54,839 nt of DNA from an uncultured Clostridium sp. (GTDB lineage Bacteria > Bacillota > Clostridia > Clostridiales > Clostridiaceae). The stretch's first letter is position 1, and every line of letters starts with the position of its first letter. The position numbers and the translations under genes are program-made. Positions 7,832-17,073 of the stretch are shown here, one piece after another. The notes beneath the pieces were generated by a model that was not told the origin of the DNA, made no database searches, and saw nothing but the letters and a program-made list of their open reading frames with translations. Location of the stretch: the NCBI RefSeq assembly GCF_934754915.1, contig NZ_CAKVKB010000009.1, positions 1-54,839 of the forward strand, in the 5' to 3' direction.

Positions 7832-9589
7832 ATGTATTTAGAAAAAATAAATTCACCACAAGATGTAAAAAAATTATCTTTAGATGAATTAAAAAGTTTA
7901 AGCAGTGAGATTAGAGAAAAACTTCTAAAAAAGTTAAGTGAACATGGTGGTCATATTGGTCCAAATCTAGGAATTGTTGAATTAACAGTAGCATTACATT
8001 ATGTTTTTGATTCACCAAAAGATAAGATTGTTTATGATGTATCACATCAAAGCTATGTTCATAAAATGCTTACAGGAAGAAAAGATGCATTTATTGACGA
8101 AAAGAAATATGATGATGTTTCTGGTTATTCTAATCCAGAAGAAAGCAAACATGACTTTTTTACAATTGGTCATACTTCAACATCAATAAGTCTTGCATGT
8201 GGTCTTGCAAAAGGAAGAGATTTAAAAAATGAAAAGGATAATATAATTGCACTCATAGGAGATGGATCTCTTAGTGGAGGAGAAGCCTATGAAGGTTTAA
8301 ATAATGTAGCAGAAGCTGGAACTAACATGATTGTGATTGTAAATGACAATGATATGTCAATAGCAGAAAATCATGGGGGATTATATAAAAATTTATGTGA
8401 ATTAAGAAAAACTGAAGGAAAGTGTGAATGTAATTTCTTTAAAGCAATGGGATTTGATTATCTTTATGTAAAAGATGGCCATGATTTTGAACAATTAATA
8501 AGCGCATTTAAGCAAGTTAAAGATATAGATCATCCTGTAGTAATACATATTCATACAATTAAGGGAAAAGGATATGCTCCAGCAGAAAACAATAAAGAAT
8601 TATGGCACTGGGGAATGCCTTTTGAAATTGAAAGTGGAAAATCAAAGTTTTCAATGGGAAATGCAGAATCGTATGAAAACATTACAGCAGAATATTTGTT
8701 AGATGCAATGAAAAAAGATCCAACTGTAATGGCTATAACATCTGGAACACCAGGAGTATTTGGATTTAGTAAAGATAGAAGAGAAGAGGCTGGAAAACAA
8801 TTTGTTGATGTTGGTATTGCAGAGGAACATGCAGTAGCTTTAGCATCAGGTGTTGCAAAGAATGGTGGAAAACCAGTTTATGGAGTATATAGCACTTTTG
8901 TTCAACGTACATACGATCAAATTTCTCAAGATTTATGTATTAACAATAATTCAGCAACTATATTAGTATTTGCCGGATCAGTGTATGGAATGAATGATGT
9001 TACACATCTTGGATTATATGATATATCTATGATTGGAAATATTCCTAATATGGTATATTTAGCTCCAACATGCAAAGAAGAATATTTGGCAATGCTTAAA
9101 TGGGCAGTAAATCAAGATAAGCACCCAGTATCTATTCGTGTACCTGCAAATGGAGTTATAGAGAGTGGAATTGAAGATGTTACAGATTATAATGAACTAA
9201 ATAAATTCCAGGTAAATAAAAAAGGAAAAGATGTTGCGGTTATAGCGTTAGGTGATTTTTATTCTATAGGAGAAAGTGTAGTTGAAAAACTTTCAGATAG
9301 CAATATTGAAGCGACTTTAATTAATCCTAAATTTATTACAGGACTTGATGAAAAGTTATTGGAAGATTTAAAGAAAGACCATAAACTTGTTATTACATTA
9401 GAAGATGGAATTTTAGATGGTGGTTTTGGACAGAAAATAGCTTCATATTATGGTGATTCAGATATTAAAGTTAAAAACTTTGGAATAGAAAAATCATTCC
9501 CAGACAGATATGATGTACAAGAAATTCTTAACGAAAATGGTATATCTGTAGATAATATTGTAAATTATATAAAAAGTTCAATAAATTAA
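7832..9589 (+). CDS. DXS-like thiamine diphosphate-dependent carboligase (divergent paralogue)
   Basis: 585 residues with the full layout of 1-deoxy-D-xylulose-5-phosphate synthase: a ThDP-binding half (GHTSTSISLACGLA, GDGSLSGGEAYEGLNN), a pyrimidine-binding half (FVDVGIAEEHAVALASG, YSTFVQRTYDQ) and a transketolase C-terminal domain. It is shorter than usual DXS (about 620). By alignment to E. coli DXS, the two arginines that bind the phosphate of glyceraldehyde 3-phosphate are lost (R420 is A381, R478 is A439) and D427 is N388, while H431 is kept as H392. The acceptor may therefore be an unphosphorylated aldehyde. The start has a good GGAGGG site about 30 bases after the MerR-type promoter. 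Automatic pipelines would probably call this dxs; the ThDP carboligase call is firm, DXP synthase activity is doubtful. Confidence 0.78.
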   Translation: MYLEKINSPQDVKKLSLDELKSLSSEIREKLLKKLSEHGGHIGPNLGIVELTVALHYVFDSPKDKIVYDVSHQSYVHKMLTGRKDAFIDEKKYDDVSGYSNPEESKHDFFTIGHTSTSISLACGLAKGRDLKNEKDNIIALIGDGSLSGGEAYEGLNNVAEAGTNMIVIVNDNDMSIAENHGGLYKNLCELRKTEGKCECNFFKAMGFDYLYVKDGHDFEQLISAFKQVKDIDHPVVIHIHTIKGKGYAPAENNKELWHWGMPFEIESGKSKFSMGNAESYENITAEYLLDAMKKDPTVMAITSGTPGVFGFSKDRREEAGKQFVDVGIAEEHAVALASGVAKNGGKPVYGVYSTFVQRTYDQISQDLCINNNSATILVFAGSVYGMNDVTHLGLYDISMIGNIPNMVYLAPTCKEEYLAMLKWAVNQDKHPVSIRVPANGVIESGIEDVTDYNELNKFQVNKKGKDVAVIALGDFYSIGESVVEKLSDSNIEATLINPKFITGLDEKLLEDLKKDHKLVITLEDGILDGGFGQKIASYYGDSDIKVKNFGIEKSFPDRYDVQEILNENGISVDNIVNYIKSSIN

Positions 9590-9670
9590 TTTATAATAGT
9601 TAATGAGAAATGGATCTTTAAATATTAATTTATCATAATAGCTATTATATTAAACCATATTTAAATATAT

Positions 9671-9716
9671 AAATGCTGTGTATTAATTTGATACATGGCA
9701 TTTTTTATTTTTTTAT
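9671..9716 (+). terminator. Intrinsic terminator after the DXS-like gene
   Basis: A 12-bp stem with two G-U pairs (AATGCTGTGTAT with ATACATGGCATT) is followed by a long T-rich run. Confidence 0.7.
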
Positions 9717-9732
9717 ATTAATTGTAAACTTG

Positions 9733-9786
9733 ATTGTTAACTTATAAAAAAAATAAGTTGACAATAATAATTAAACAATATATAGT
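9733..9786 (+). promoter_or_regulatory. BirA biotin operator overlapping the bioY promoter
   Basis: Half-sites TTGTTAAC (9734-9741) and GTTGACAA (9756-9763) are separated by 14 bases, matching the known Gram-positive BirA operator layout with one mismatch. The right half contains the -35 TTGACA (9758-9763), followed by a 17-base spacer and TATAGT (9781-9786). Biotinyl-BirA bound here would block RNA polymerase. Confidence 0.8.
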
Positions 9787-9830
9787 TATATTGTAAAAAT
9801 AAATTATATTTACGATTTGGGGTGCAATAT

Positions 9831-10421
9831 ATGACAGATTTTAAAATTACAACAAGAGATATGATTCTTGTTTCAATGTTTACTGCTTTAATAGCAGTAG
9901 GGGCTTTTATTAAAATACCAATTGGACCAGTTCCAATAACCTTACAATTATTATTTATAAGTTTAGCAGCTGTTCTTTTAGGATGGAAGCTTGGGGCTAT
10001 GTCTGTATTGGTTTATGTAGTTTTAGGACTTATAGGATTTCCAATATTCACCGGAGGTGGTGGAATAAGCTATGTTGTAAATCCTACATTTGGATTTCTT
10101 ATAGCATTTATTTTAGGAGCAGCTTTGACAGGATATTTAACAGAAAAGATGAAAAAGGTATCTGTTATAAAATTATTTGGAGCATGTTATGCTGGACTTG
10201 CAATTATTTACTTAATAGGTGTTGCATATTTTTATTTTATTATGAATTTTTATCTTGGAAAACAGGTAAGTGTTATGAGTGCAATAATGACATGTTTTGT
10301 AGTATTCATACCAGGTGACATATGTAAGTGTATCATAACATCAATTGCTGGTGTAAAATTGATTCCAATACTTAGAAAGATGAATTATATTAAAGTGAAT
10401 GAAGGCAGTGTACATGCTTAA
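9831..10421 (+). CDS. bioY: Biotin ECF transporter S component BioY
   Basis: 196 residues, polytopic membrane protein with about six helices. The family pattern is clear: IPIGPVPITLQLLFISLAA near the N-terminus, GLIGFPIFTGGGG, and GYVxNPTFG-like PTFGFLIAF. BioY binds biotin and works with the shared energy-coupling module EcfAAT, which is not in this window. The ATG used here is spaced 7 bases from GGGGTG; an in-frame GTG 9 bases upstream is inside that ribosome site. The BirA operator just upstream confirms biotin control. It overlaps bioB, so both are made from one transcript. Confidence 0.9.
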   Translation: MTDFKITTRDMILVSMFTALIAVGAFIKIPIGPVPITLQLLFISLAAVLLGWKLGAMSVLVYVVLGLIGFPIFTGGGGISYVVNPTFGFLIAFILGAALTGYLTEKMKKVSVIKLFGACYAGLAIIYLIGVAYFYFIMNFYLGKQVSVMSAIMTCFVVFIPGDICKCIITSIAGVKLIPILRKMNYIKVNEGSVHA

Positions 10422-11370
10422 TAATAAAGTGGTTGATAAGTTAAAAAATAAGATTTTAAATGGAAAACTTATAAATAAACAAGAAGCACTGACTTTGATT
10501 AATGAAGACTGTGATGAACTTTGCAGTGCAGCTAATGAGATAAGAAAGCATTATTGTAGTAACAATTTTGATTTATGCTCAGTCATAAGTGGAAGAATAG
10601 GAAGGTGTTCTGAAGACTGCAAATTTTGTGCACAATCTTCTCATTATAACGGTCAATGTAAGGTTCAGAATATGATTTCATATGAGGACTTTAAAGAGGA
10701 TGCAATTTCAAATTTCAATAAGGGTATAAATAGGTATGGAGTAGTTTCAGCAGGAAAAAGGATAACTGATAAAGAAGTAGAAATACTCTGTGATTCATAT
10801 AGAAAATTGAAAAGAGATTGTAATATTTCAATATGTGGATATGGAGGGATACTTCCATATGATCAAATTGTTAAATTAAAAGAAGCAGGAGTAACAAGGT
10901 ATCACAATAATCTTGAAACTTCAAGAAGAGTGTTCAAAAATGTATGCACAACACATACATATGATGATAAATATCAGACTTTAGAATATGCAAAAAAAGC
11001 TGGTCTTGAAATTTGTTCAGGAGGACTTTTGGGAATTGGTGAAAATATGGAAGATAGAATTGATATGGCTTTTGACCTTCAGAAACTTCAAGTTGATTCA
11101 GTGCCAATAAATATATTACAGCCAAAGAAAGGAACTCCTTTTGAGAATGCTGAAAGCATTTCTTATGAAGAAATTTTAAGGACAATTGCAATATTCAGGT
11201 TTATACTTCCTAAATCTCAGATAAGACTTGCAGCTGGAAGACTTGATTTGCCTCAAGGAGGAAGAAAATGCTTTGAAAGTGGAGCAAATGCTGCAATTTC
11301 TGGAAACATGATTACTGTAAATGGCATTGATCCTGAGCAGGATATAGCAGAGCTTAAAAATTTTAAATAA
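10414..11370 (+). CDS. bioB: Biotin synthase BioB
   Basis: About 318 residues. Radical SAM enzyme that inserts sulfur into dethiobiotin to make biotin. The 4Fe-4S motif CSEDCKFC is present, as are the family segments GRIGRC before it, YHNNLETS and the C-terminal RLAAGRLDLPQGG region with conserved Arg. The start at 10414 overlaps the bioY stop by 8 bases and follows GAAGG with good spacing; an ATG at 10399 is also in frame. No bioA, bioD or bioF is nearby, so the cell may take up dethiobiotin or biotin or encode the rest elsewhere. Confidence 0.92.
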   Translation: MLNNKVVDKLKNKILNGKLINKQEALTLINEDCDELCSAANEIRKHYCSNNFDLCSVISGRIGRCSEDCKFCAQSSHYNGQCKVQNMISYEDFKEDAISNFNKGINRYGVVSAGKRITDKEVEILCDSYRKLKRDCNISICGYGGILPYDQIVKLKEAGVTRYHNNLETSRRVFKNVCTTHTYDDKYQTLEYAKKAGLEICSGGLLGIGENMEDRIDMAFDLQKLQVDSVPINILQPKKGTPFENAESISYEEILRTIAIFRFILPKSQIRLAAGRLDLPQGGRKCFESGANAAISGNMITVNGIDPEQDIAELKNFK

Positions 11371-11381
11371 ATGTATTATTT

Positions 11382-11424
11382 AAATAAGATATATCGTAAA
11401 AATACTGATATATCTTATTTTTTG
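11382..11424 (+). terminator. Intrinsic terminator of the bioY-bioB operon
   Basis: A perfect 14-bp stem (11382-11395 with 11407-11420) runs into a T-rich tail. Confidence 0.8.
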
Positions 11425-11794
11425 TTTCAAAGAAATTTATTAAACATGGATTATATTTAAAAAATGTTGTTTTGATTTTTTGATATAATATATTATGTTA
11501 CAATAATAAAATAACGTAGAAATATTGCAGAGATTTCATAATTAAGAATTTTTCATATTAATATAAATATCAAGAATTAAACAATATATATTATTCTGAA
11601 TATAAATATATACACTATATATTGATTTAAATTATATAAATTTATAATTATGAAATATCCACAATTAAATTGTATATTGTTAATTGAAATATATATTTTA
11701 TACAAGACTTATTTTTGAGGATTAGGATAAAATATAAATAAATTTTACAATCAATTTAGTTAAAAATAGATATTGAGAAGAGGATGGTTTGAGA
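11425..11794. other. AT-rich gap with a degenerate copy of the GATGAAATCTT repeat
   Basis: No gene is visible. Fragments near 11527-11545 and 11671-11700 resemble, in reverse orientation, the repeat seen at 38480 and 40351 (TTGTTAATTGA followed by AATATATATT). A near-DnaA box, ATATCCACA, lies near 11655. The promoter of the downstream cyclophilin gene is presumably here but is not clear. Confidence 0.4.
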
Positions 11795-12463
11795 ATGAAG
11801 AAATTTATAAAAATTATTACAGTTATTCTATGCATAATTCCAATTACACTTATAGGGTGTGGAAATCAGCAAAACAAAAGCCAAGAAAATAAAGAAAGTA
11901 CAGAAATGTCAGATAAAAATAAAGATTTAACAGAGTCATCAGAAAATTTACCTGTAGCAACTATAGAAGTAGAAGGATATGGAACAATAAAAGCAGAATT
12001 ATATCCTGAAGTAGCACCGAATACAGTAAATAATTTTATTTACTTAGCTAATAGTGGATTTTATGATAATCTAACTTTTCATAGGGTTATTAAAAATTTC
12101 ATGATTCAGGGAGGAGATCCTGATGGAAATGGAACAGGAGGACCTGGATATACTATTGAAGGTGAATTCACATCAAATGGTATAGCAAATAGTTTAAAAC
12201 ATACAGAAGGAGTATTGTCTATGGCTAGAGCTAAAGATCCTGATAGTGCAGGAAGCCAGTTCTTTATAATGACTAAAGCAGCTTCCCATCTTGATGGAGA
12301 TTATGCGGCATTTGGTAAAGTTATAAGTGGAATGGATGTTGTCAATGAAATAGAAAATGTAAAAACAGATTCTAATGATAAACCTAAGGACGGTGTTGTG
12401 ATTAAATCAATACATGTTGATACAAATGGTGTAGATTATCCTGAACCTGTAAAAATTAAATAA
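11795..12463 (+). CDS. Lipoprotein peptidyl-prolyl cis-trans isomerase (cyclophilin)
   Basis: 222 residues. A lipoprotein signal peptide ends in the lipobox LIGC, so the enzyme should be anchored on the outer face of the membrane after a Gln/Asn/Ser/Glu-rich linker. The rest is a compact bacterial cyclophilin: FHRVIKNFMIQGGDP, GSQFFI and a late LDGDYAAFGKV. Cyclophilins catalyse proline isomerisation, here probably for secreted proteins. A TTG two codons upstream lies too close to the AGGATGG ribosome site, so the ATG is preferred. No obvious operon partner. Confidence 0.88.
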   Translation: MKKFIKIITVILCIIPITLIGCGNQQNKSQENKESTEMSDKNKDLTESSENLPVATIEVEGYGTIKAELYPEVAPNTVNNFIYLANSGFYDNLTFHRVIKNFMIQGGDPDGNGTGGPGYTIEGEFTSNGIANSLKHTEGVLSMARAKDPDSAGSQFFIMTKAASHLDGDYAAFGKVISGMDVVNEIENVKTDSNDKPKDGVVIKSIHVDTNGVDYPEPVKIK

Positions 12464-12472
12464 AAGAAAGAA

Positions 12473-12529
12473 TTGACAATATTTTTAGCAGGGTAGTATT
12501 AGCGTTGCATAAGATTGTTATACAACGCT
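12473..12529 (+). promoter_or_regulatory. Possible promoter and leader hairpin of the nitroreductase
   Basis: TTGACA (12473-12478) is followed 18 bases later by TATTAG. A hairpin starting at 12501 (AGCGTTG pairing with CAACGCT) lies at the expected transcript start, upstream of the GGGGGGAG ribosome site. It could instead be the terminator of the cyclophilin gene, but its T-run is poor. Confidence 0.35.
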
Positions 12530-12553
12530 ATATTATTTTGGGGGGAGTTTTTT

Positions 12554-13594
12554 GTGAAAGATAAAATATTAAATGAAACTGATAAAAATGTAGACAATCT
12601 TCCAGAAGAAATTTCAGAAATAATCTATTATGGATCGATGGCTCCTAATTCACATAATACTCAATTATGGAAGGTGTCTGTTGATCCAGAAAAAAATATT
12701 ATGAAAATATATTTAGATGAAGAACGTACTTTAAAAAAAGTAGATAGTGAAAACAGAGAAGCATATATTTCTATTGGTGCATTTACTACAAATATTTTAA
12801 TGGCTTTTGAAGCATATGGATATGAAACTGATTTGTCAATTTCTGAAATAGATGGTGGCAATGTGGTCTTGATTAAATATAAAAAGTTAGAAGAAGATAA
12901 TGTAAATGATGAAATAATTAATGCCATTATGAAACGTCACACTGATAAAAGACCTTTTTTAAATAAAAATATTAATGATGAGGATATTGAAAAAGTTATA
13001 GATGATAATAATGTATTTTTCTTAAAAAGTGGTTCTGAATCATTTGAATATATAAAAAAATCAACAGTTTCTGCAATGGAAAAACAGGCATATGATAAAA
13101 ATAAAGCTGAGGAATTTTCAAAGTGGTTACGTTTGTCTGATAAAGAAACTATTGATAGTAAAGATGGTCTTTCGGCAGAACAACTTGGATTAACTGGCTT
13201 TGTAAAAAGTATATATTATCTTATTACTACTCATGAAAGTGCAAAAGAAGATTCTTATGCAAAACAGTCTGTAGATACAACTAAAAAGCAAGTTGATGGT
13301 TGTTCTGGATTTTTTATAATCACTGGAGGGACAAGCGATGATGAACTGATTAAAACAGGAATGTTATTGGAAAGGACTTGGCTTAAAGCTGTTGAAGCGG
13401 GGATTTCGATACATCCTATGAGTCAAGCTTTAGAAGAAGAGCCATATTGTGATGAGATAAGTGATGAATTAAATACTAATATGCCAGTACAAATGGTACT
13501 AAGAGCTGGTTATGTAAAAGAATATGGTGAAAATAATAAAATAAGAAGAGATCTTTGTGATTATGTAACTGTCAAAAATATCTCGTTAAATTAA
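12554..13594 (+). CDS. FMN-dependent nitroreductase family protein (Acg-like)
   Basis: 346 residues. The N-terminal APNSHNTQLWKV is the flavin-binding start of nitroreductase-fold proteins, and the two-domain length fits the long Acg-like branch, in which two nitroreductase-like halves occur in one chain. RHTDKRPF and the late GISIHPMSQALEE are further family segments. Such proteins bind FMN; their substrates are mostly unknown, and reduction of nitro or quinone compounds is possible. Translation most likely starts at the GTG, 7 bases after GGGGGGAG, not at an upstream ATG inside the leader hairpin. Confidence 0.78.
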   Translation: MKDKILNETDKNVDNLPEEISEIIYYGSMAPNSHNTQLWKVSVDPEKNIMKIYLDEERTLKKVDSENREAYISIGAFTTNILMAFEAYGYETDLSISEIDGGNVVLIKYKKLEEDNVNDEIINAIMKRHTDKRPFLNKNINDEDIEKVIDDNNVFFLKSGSESFEYIKKSTVSAMEKQAYDKNKAEEFSKWLRLSDKETIDSKDGLSAEQLGLTGFVKSIYYLITTHESAKEDSYAKQSVDTTKKQVDGCSGFFIITGGTSDDELIKTGMLLERTWLKAVEAGISIHPMSQALEEEPYCDEISDELNTNMPVQMVLRAGYVKEYGENNKIRRDLCDYVTVKNISLN

Positions 13595-13771
13595 GATATA
13601 TATTGTAATTAAAAATGTACAATGCACAATTTATAATGAATAATGAAATCTTTGTAAGTTTTATTTTATATTGAATGGTTCTGTTATTAAAGTACATATA
13701 TGAATTATAATTGTCCATTACTAATTTAGAATATATTTTTGGATTATGAAAAATCATTTTTTAATATTTAA

Positions 13772-13806
13772 AAATTGAGATATAAAAAATATCTCAATTT
13801 TTTTGT
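13772..13806 (+). terminator. Intrinsic terminator
   Basis: A perfect 12-bp stem (13772-13783 with 13789-13800), an A-rich loop and a following T-run. It lies about 180 bases after the nitroreductase stop. Confidence 0.75.
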
Positions 13807-13910
13807 TATATATAAAAGTGGTTTTACATAATTATTAATATAAGTGCATAGATGCAATTTACTTCCAATGGATTTTTGCATTTATATGTAATTAACTTTT
13901 AAAAATTAGT

Positions 13911-13918
13911 CATACTGT
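13911..13918 (+). promoter_or_regulatory. Possible sporulation sigma -10 element upstream of prkA
   Basis: CATACTGT is close to the mother-cell sigma-E/K -10 pattern CATACANT. In Bacillus subtilis prkA is expressed during sporulation. The -35 region is AT-rich and not clearly recognisable, so this stays weak. Confidence 0.3.
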
Positions 13919-13962
13919 AATGTTTTATATGAATATATTGTAATTAGGAGGGGGGAATATTT

Positions 13963-15891
13963 ATGAGTATGAACTTTAAGGAATTTATTGAAACTGATAG
14001 AGAGAGGGCTAATACACAAAAATTTGAAGGAACTTTTTTAGAATATCTTGATATTGTAAAAGAACATCCTGAAATTGTTAAACTAGCTCACAAAAGACTT
14101 TATGATATGATTAAGAATAAAGGTGTTGAAGAATTAAAAGCTGAAGAAAATCCAAAAGTAAGAAAAATTTATGGAAATGAAATTATAAGGCGATATGGTT
14201 TCTTTAAAGATGATTTTTATGGAATTGATAAGGTTATCATGAAGCTTGTTAATTATTTTAAATCTGCTGCAATGAAAGGTGAGGAATCGAGACAGGTATT
14301 ATATTTAGTTGGTCCTGTAGGAGCTGGTAAATCATCAATAGTTGAAAGCTTAAAGTCAGCAATAGAGGATTGTGATCCAGTATATGCATTGAAGGGATGC
14401 CCAATGCATGAAGAGCCGCTTCATCTTATTCCAAAACATTTAAGACCTAAATTTGAAGAAATTCTTGGAGTTCAGATTGAAGGGGATTTGTGTCCTGTAT
14501 GTAAGTATAAATTAATGCATGAACTTAATGGAATGTATGAAGAATTCCCTGTTGAAAGAGTTGGATTTTCTATAAGGTCGAGAAAAGGAGTTGGTGTGGT
14601 TCCTCCTGTAGATCCTAATAATCAGGATACTTCAATACTTACAGGATCAATTGATATTTCAAAAATGGATTTATACTCTGAAGATGATCCTAGAATATTT
14701 TCTTTAAATGGTGCTTTTAATGTTGGTAACAGAGGGCTTGTTGAATTCATAGAAGTGTTTAAAAATGATGTTGAATATCTTCATACAATAATTACAGCAA
14801 CTCAGGAAAAATCAGTCCCATCCCCAGGAAAAGGTTCAATGATTTATTTTGATGGTGTTATTGTAGCTCATTCTAATGAAGCAGAATGGAATAAGTTTAA
14901 ATCAGATCATACCAATGAAGCGATATTAGACAGAATAGTAAAAATAGAAGTGCCTTATTGCTTGGAGCTTGATGAGGAAGTTAAGATATATCAAAAGATT
15001 TTGAGAAAGAGTAATTTTAATGCTCATATTGCACCTCATACAATTGAAGTTGCAGCAATGTTTGCAATTCTTTCAAGACTTACACCATCTGCAAAAGCTG
15101 ATAGTATGACAAAACTTAAAATTTATAATGGTGAAGAGATAGTTGAAAAAGGAACTACAAAAAAGATAGATATTACTGAACTTAGGGAAGAAGCAGGACA
15201 GTATGAAGGTATGAAGGGAATAAGTACAAGATTTATTATAAAAGCAATAGATAATGCTCTTGCAGAATCTGAATATGACTGTATAAATCCTTTAAGTGTA
15301 ATGGAAAATATAATTAAGTCAGTTAAAGAAATGGATATTGCAGCTGATGATAAAAAGAGATATTTAGGATTCATACAGGATACTATACGAAAAGAATATA
15401 ATAAAATTCTTGAAAGAGAAATTACAAAAGCATTTATACATTCATTCAGAGAACAAGCTGAAAGTTTATTTAATAACTATATCGACAATGCAGAAGCTTA
15501 TGTTAACAAAACAAAAATTAAGGATGCTTCTACTGGTGAAGAACTTAATCCAGATGAAGACTTTATGAGAAGCATTGAAGAACAAATAGGTGTTTATGCA
15601 GCATCAGCAAAAGGCTTTAGATCTGATGTTACTTCATATATGTTCTATATAATCAGAAAAGGTGGTAAATTAGATTATACTTCTTATGAACCATTAAAAG
15701 AAGCTATAGAAAAGAAATTGACAGAATCAGTTAAGGATTTATCTAGAATCATTACAAAATCAAAAGTAAGGGATAAAGAGCAGGCAGAAAAATACAATTC
15801 TATGGTTGAAGAAATGAAGAAAAATGGATATTGTATACACTGCTGTGATGTAATATTGAAATATGCAGCGAATAATTTATGGAGAGATTAA
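13963..15891 (+). CDS. prkA: PrkA family AAA+ serine protein kinase
   Basis: 642 residues, normal length for PrkA/YeaG. It carries an AAA+ core with Walker A GPVGAGKSS (residues 117-125), a conserved cysteine-rich insert (GCPMHEEP, then LCPVCKYKL) and a C-terminal kinase-like region. PrkA is a cytoplasmic ATP-dependent protein linked to sporulation in Bacillus; the E. coli homologue YeaG acts in starvation with YeaH. A GGAGGGGG ribosome site precedes the ATG. It is followed by yhbH after 6 bases and then spoVR after 3 bases, the same trio found in Bacillus and Proteobacteria, so the three surely act together. No frameshift is seen. Confidence 0.93.
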   Translation: MSMNFKEFIETDRERANTQKFEGTFLEYLDIVKEHPEIVKLAHKRLYDMIKNKGVEELKAEENPKVRKIYGNEIIRRYGFFKDDFYGIDKVIMKLVNYFKSAAMKGEESRQVLYLVGPVGAGKSSIVESLKSAIEDCDPVYALKGCPMHEEPLHLIPKHLRPKFEEILGVQIEGDLCPVCKYKLMHELNGMYEEFPVERVGFSIRSRKGVGVVPPVDPNNQDTSILTGSIDISKMDLYSEDDPRIFSLNGAFNVGNRGLVEFIEVFKNDVEYLHTIITATQEKSVPSPGKGSMIYFDGVIVAHSNEAEWNKFKSDHTNEAILDRIVKIEVPYCLELDEEVKIYQKILRKSNFNAHIAPHTIEVAAMFAILSRLTPSAKADSMTKLKIYNGEEIVEKGTTKKIDITELREEAGQYEGMKGISTRFIIKAIDNALAESEYDCINPLSVMENIIKSVKEMDIAADDKKRYLGFIQDTIRKEYNKILEREITKAFIHSFREQAESLFNNYIDNAEAYVNKTKIKDASTGEELNPDEDFMRSIEEQIGVYAASAKGFRSDVTSYMFYIIRKGGKLDYTSYEPLKEAIEKKLTESVKDLSRIITKSKVRDKEQAEKYNSMVEEMKKNGYCIHCCDVILKYAANNLWRD

Positions 15892-15897
15892 AAAGTT

Positions 15898-17070
15898 ATG
15901 GCTGTATTTAGGGATTATACAAATAATCCAGTTGATCATGATAGATCCATAGAAGATAGAAGAAGACATAGACAGCTTGTTGAGAAGTCAATTAAAGAAA
16001 ATCTTGGAGATATACTATCTGAAGAAAGTATTGTAGGTGAAAGCAAGAATAAAAAATTTAAGATTCCTATTAAGGGGATCAAGGAATATCAATTTGTATA
16101 TGGAAGGAATTCTAAAGGTGTTGCAACTGGTGTTGGTGATGAACAGAGAGGAGATAAAATAGGAAGTAAAAAACAGCCTGCACAAGGAAATAAAGGTGCT
16201 GGAAATCAAGAAGGCGATGATGTTTATGAAACTGAAATTACTCTTGAAGAATTAATGGATTATATTTCAGAAGATTTAAATCTTCCAAATCTTGATCAGA
16301 AAAAATACTCTGAAATAGTTACAGAAAGTACTGGAAAAAAACGAGGATATCAAACTCATGGAATAAGGCCACGTCTTGCTAAGAAAAAAACTGTAATGAC
16401 TAAGATAGCAAGAAAACAGGGGAAAAAGAGGGCACTTAAAGAACTGGGAGAAAATAATGAAATAGAAAGATTTCCATTTAGAGAAGAAGATTTAAGATAT
16501 TATAGAGTAAAAATGAAACCTAAAAGAGATAGCAATGCTGTAATGATATTTATTATGGATGCATCAGGTTCAATGGATGTTACAAAAAAATATCTTGCAC
16601 GTTCATTTTTCTTTGTATTAGCTACATTTTTGAAGAGAAAATATAATAACATTGCATTTGAGTTTATATATCACACTACTGTCGCTAAAAGAGTGGATGA
16701 ATATGAATTCTTCCATAAATCAGAATCTGGAGGCACATATATTTCAAGTGGTATTAATGAAGCATTAAGTGTTATAGAAGAAAAATATCCTGTTGCTTCA
16801 TGGAATATATATCCTATATATGCTAGTGATGGTGACAATTGGTCTGAGGATAATGAAAAGGCAATTTCAGCTGTGAAAAAAATATGTGGAGTAAGCAATA
16901 TGTTTGGCTATGCAGAACTTCTTCCTTCAACATATACAACAACAATGTATCATAAATTTAACAAGGAAATTACTAATGAAAATTTTGTACCAGTAGTAAT
17001 AAAAGAAAAAAAGGATTTATGGGATGCACTTAGAACCATGCTTAGAAAGGAACTAAAGGAGGAGGAGTAG
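15898..17070 (+). CDS. yhbH: YhbH/YeaH family von Willebrand-A-like stress/sporulation protein
   Basis: 390 residues. The N-terminus has the family sequence DHDRSIEDRRRHRQLV, followed by a charged linker of low complexity. The C-terminal half is a VWA-like domain with an intact MIDAS metal site, DASGSMD near residue 221. The family partners PrkA/YeaG; its biochemical role is unknown, but VWA-AAA+ pairs usually remodel a target protein. The tight spacing on both sides (6 and 3 bases) shows one operon with prkA and spoVR. Confidence 0.92.
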   Translation: MAVFRDYTNNPVDHDRSIEDRRRHRQLVEKSIKENLGDILSEESIVGESKNKKFKIPIKGIKEYQFVYGRNSKGVATGVGDEQRGDKIGSKKQPAQGNKGAGNQEGDDVYETEITLEELMDYISEDLNLPNLDQKKYSEIVTESTGKKRGYQTHGIRPRLAKKKTVMTKIARKQGKKRALKELGENNEIERFPFREEDLRYYRVKMKPKRDSNAVMIFIMDASGSMDVTKKYLARSFFFVLATFLKRKYNNIAFEFIYHTTVAKRVDEYEFFHKSESGGTYISSGINEALSVIEEKYPVASWNIYPIYASDGDNWSEDNEKAISAVKKICGVSNMFGYAELLPSTYTTTMYHKFNKEITNENFVPVVIKEKKDLWDALRTMLRKELKEEE

Positions 17071-17073
17071 ATT

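Larger units (their letters stand above)
13595..13962. other. Gap with dispersed repeat, terminator and prkA upstream region
   Basis: Holds a copy of the GATGAAATCTT-type repeat at 13621-13657, a strong terminator at 13772-13806 and a sporulation-like -10 at 13911. I see no reading frame that looks like a gene. Confidence 0.5.
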
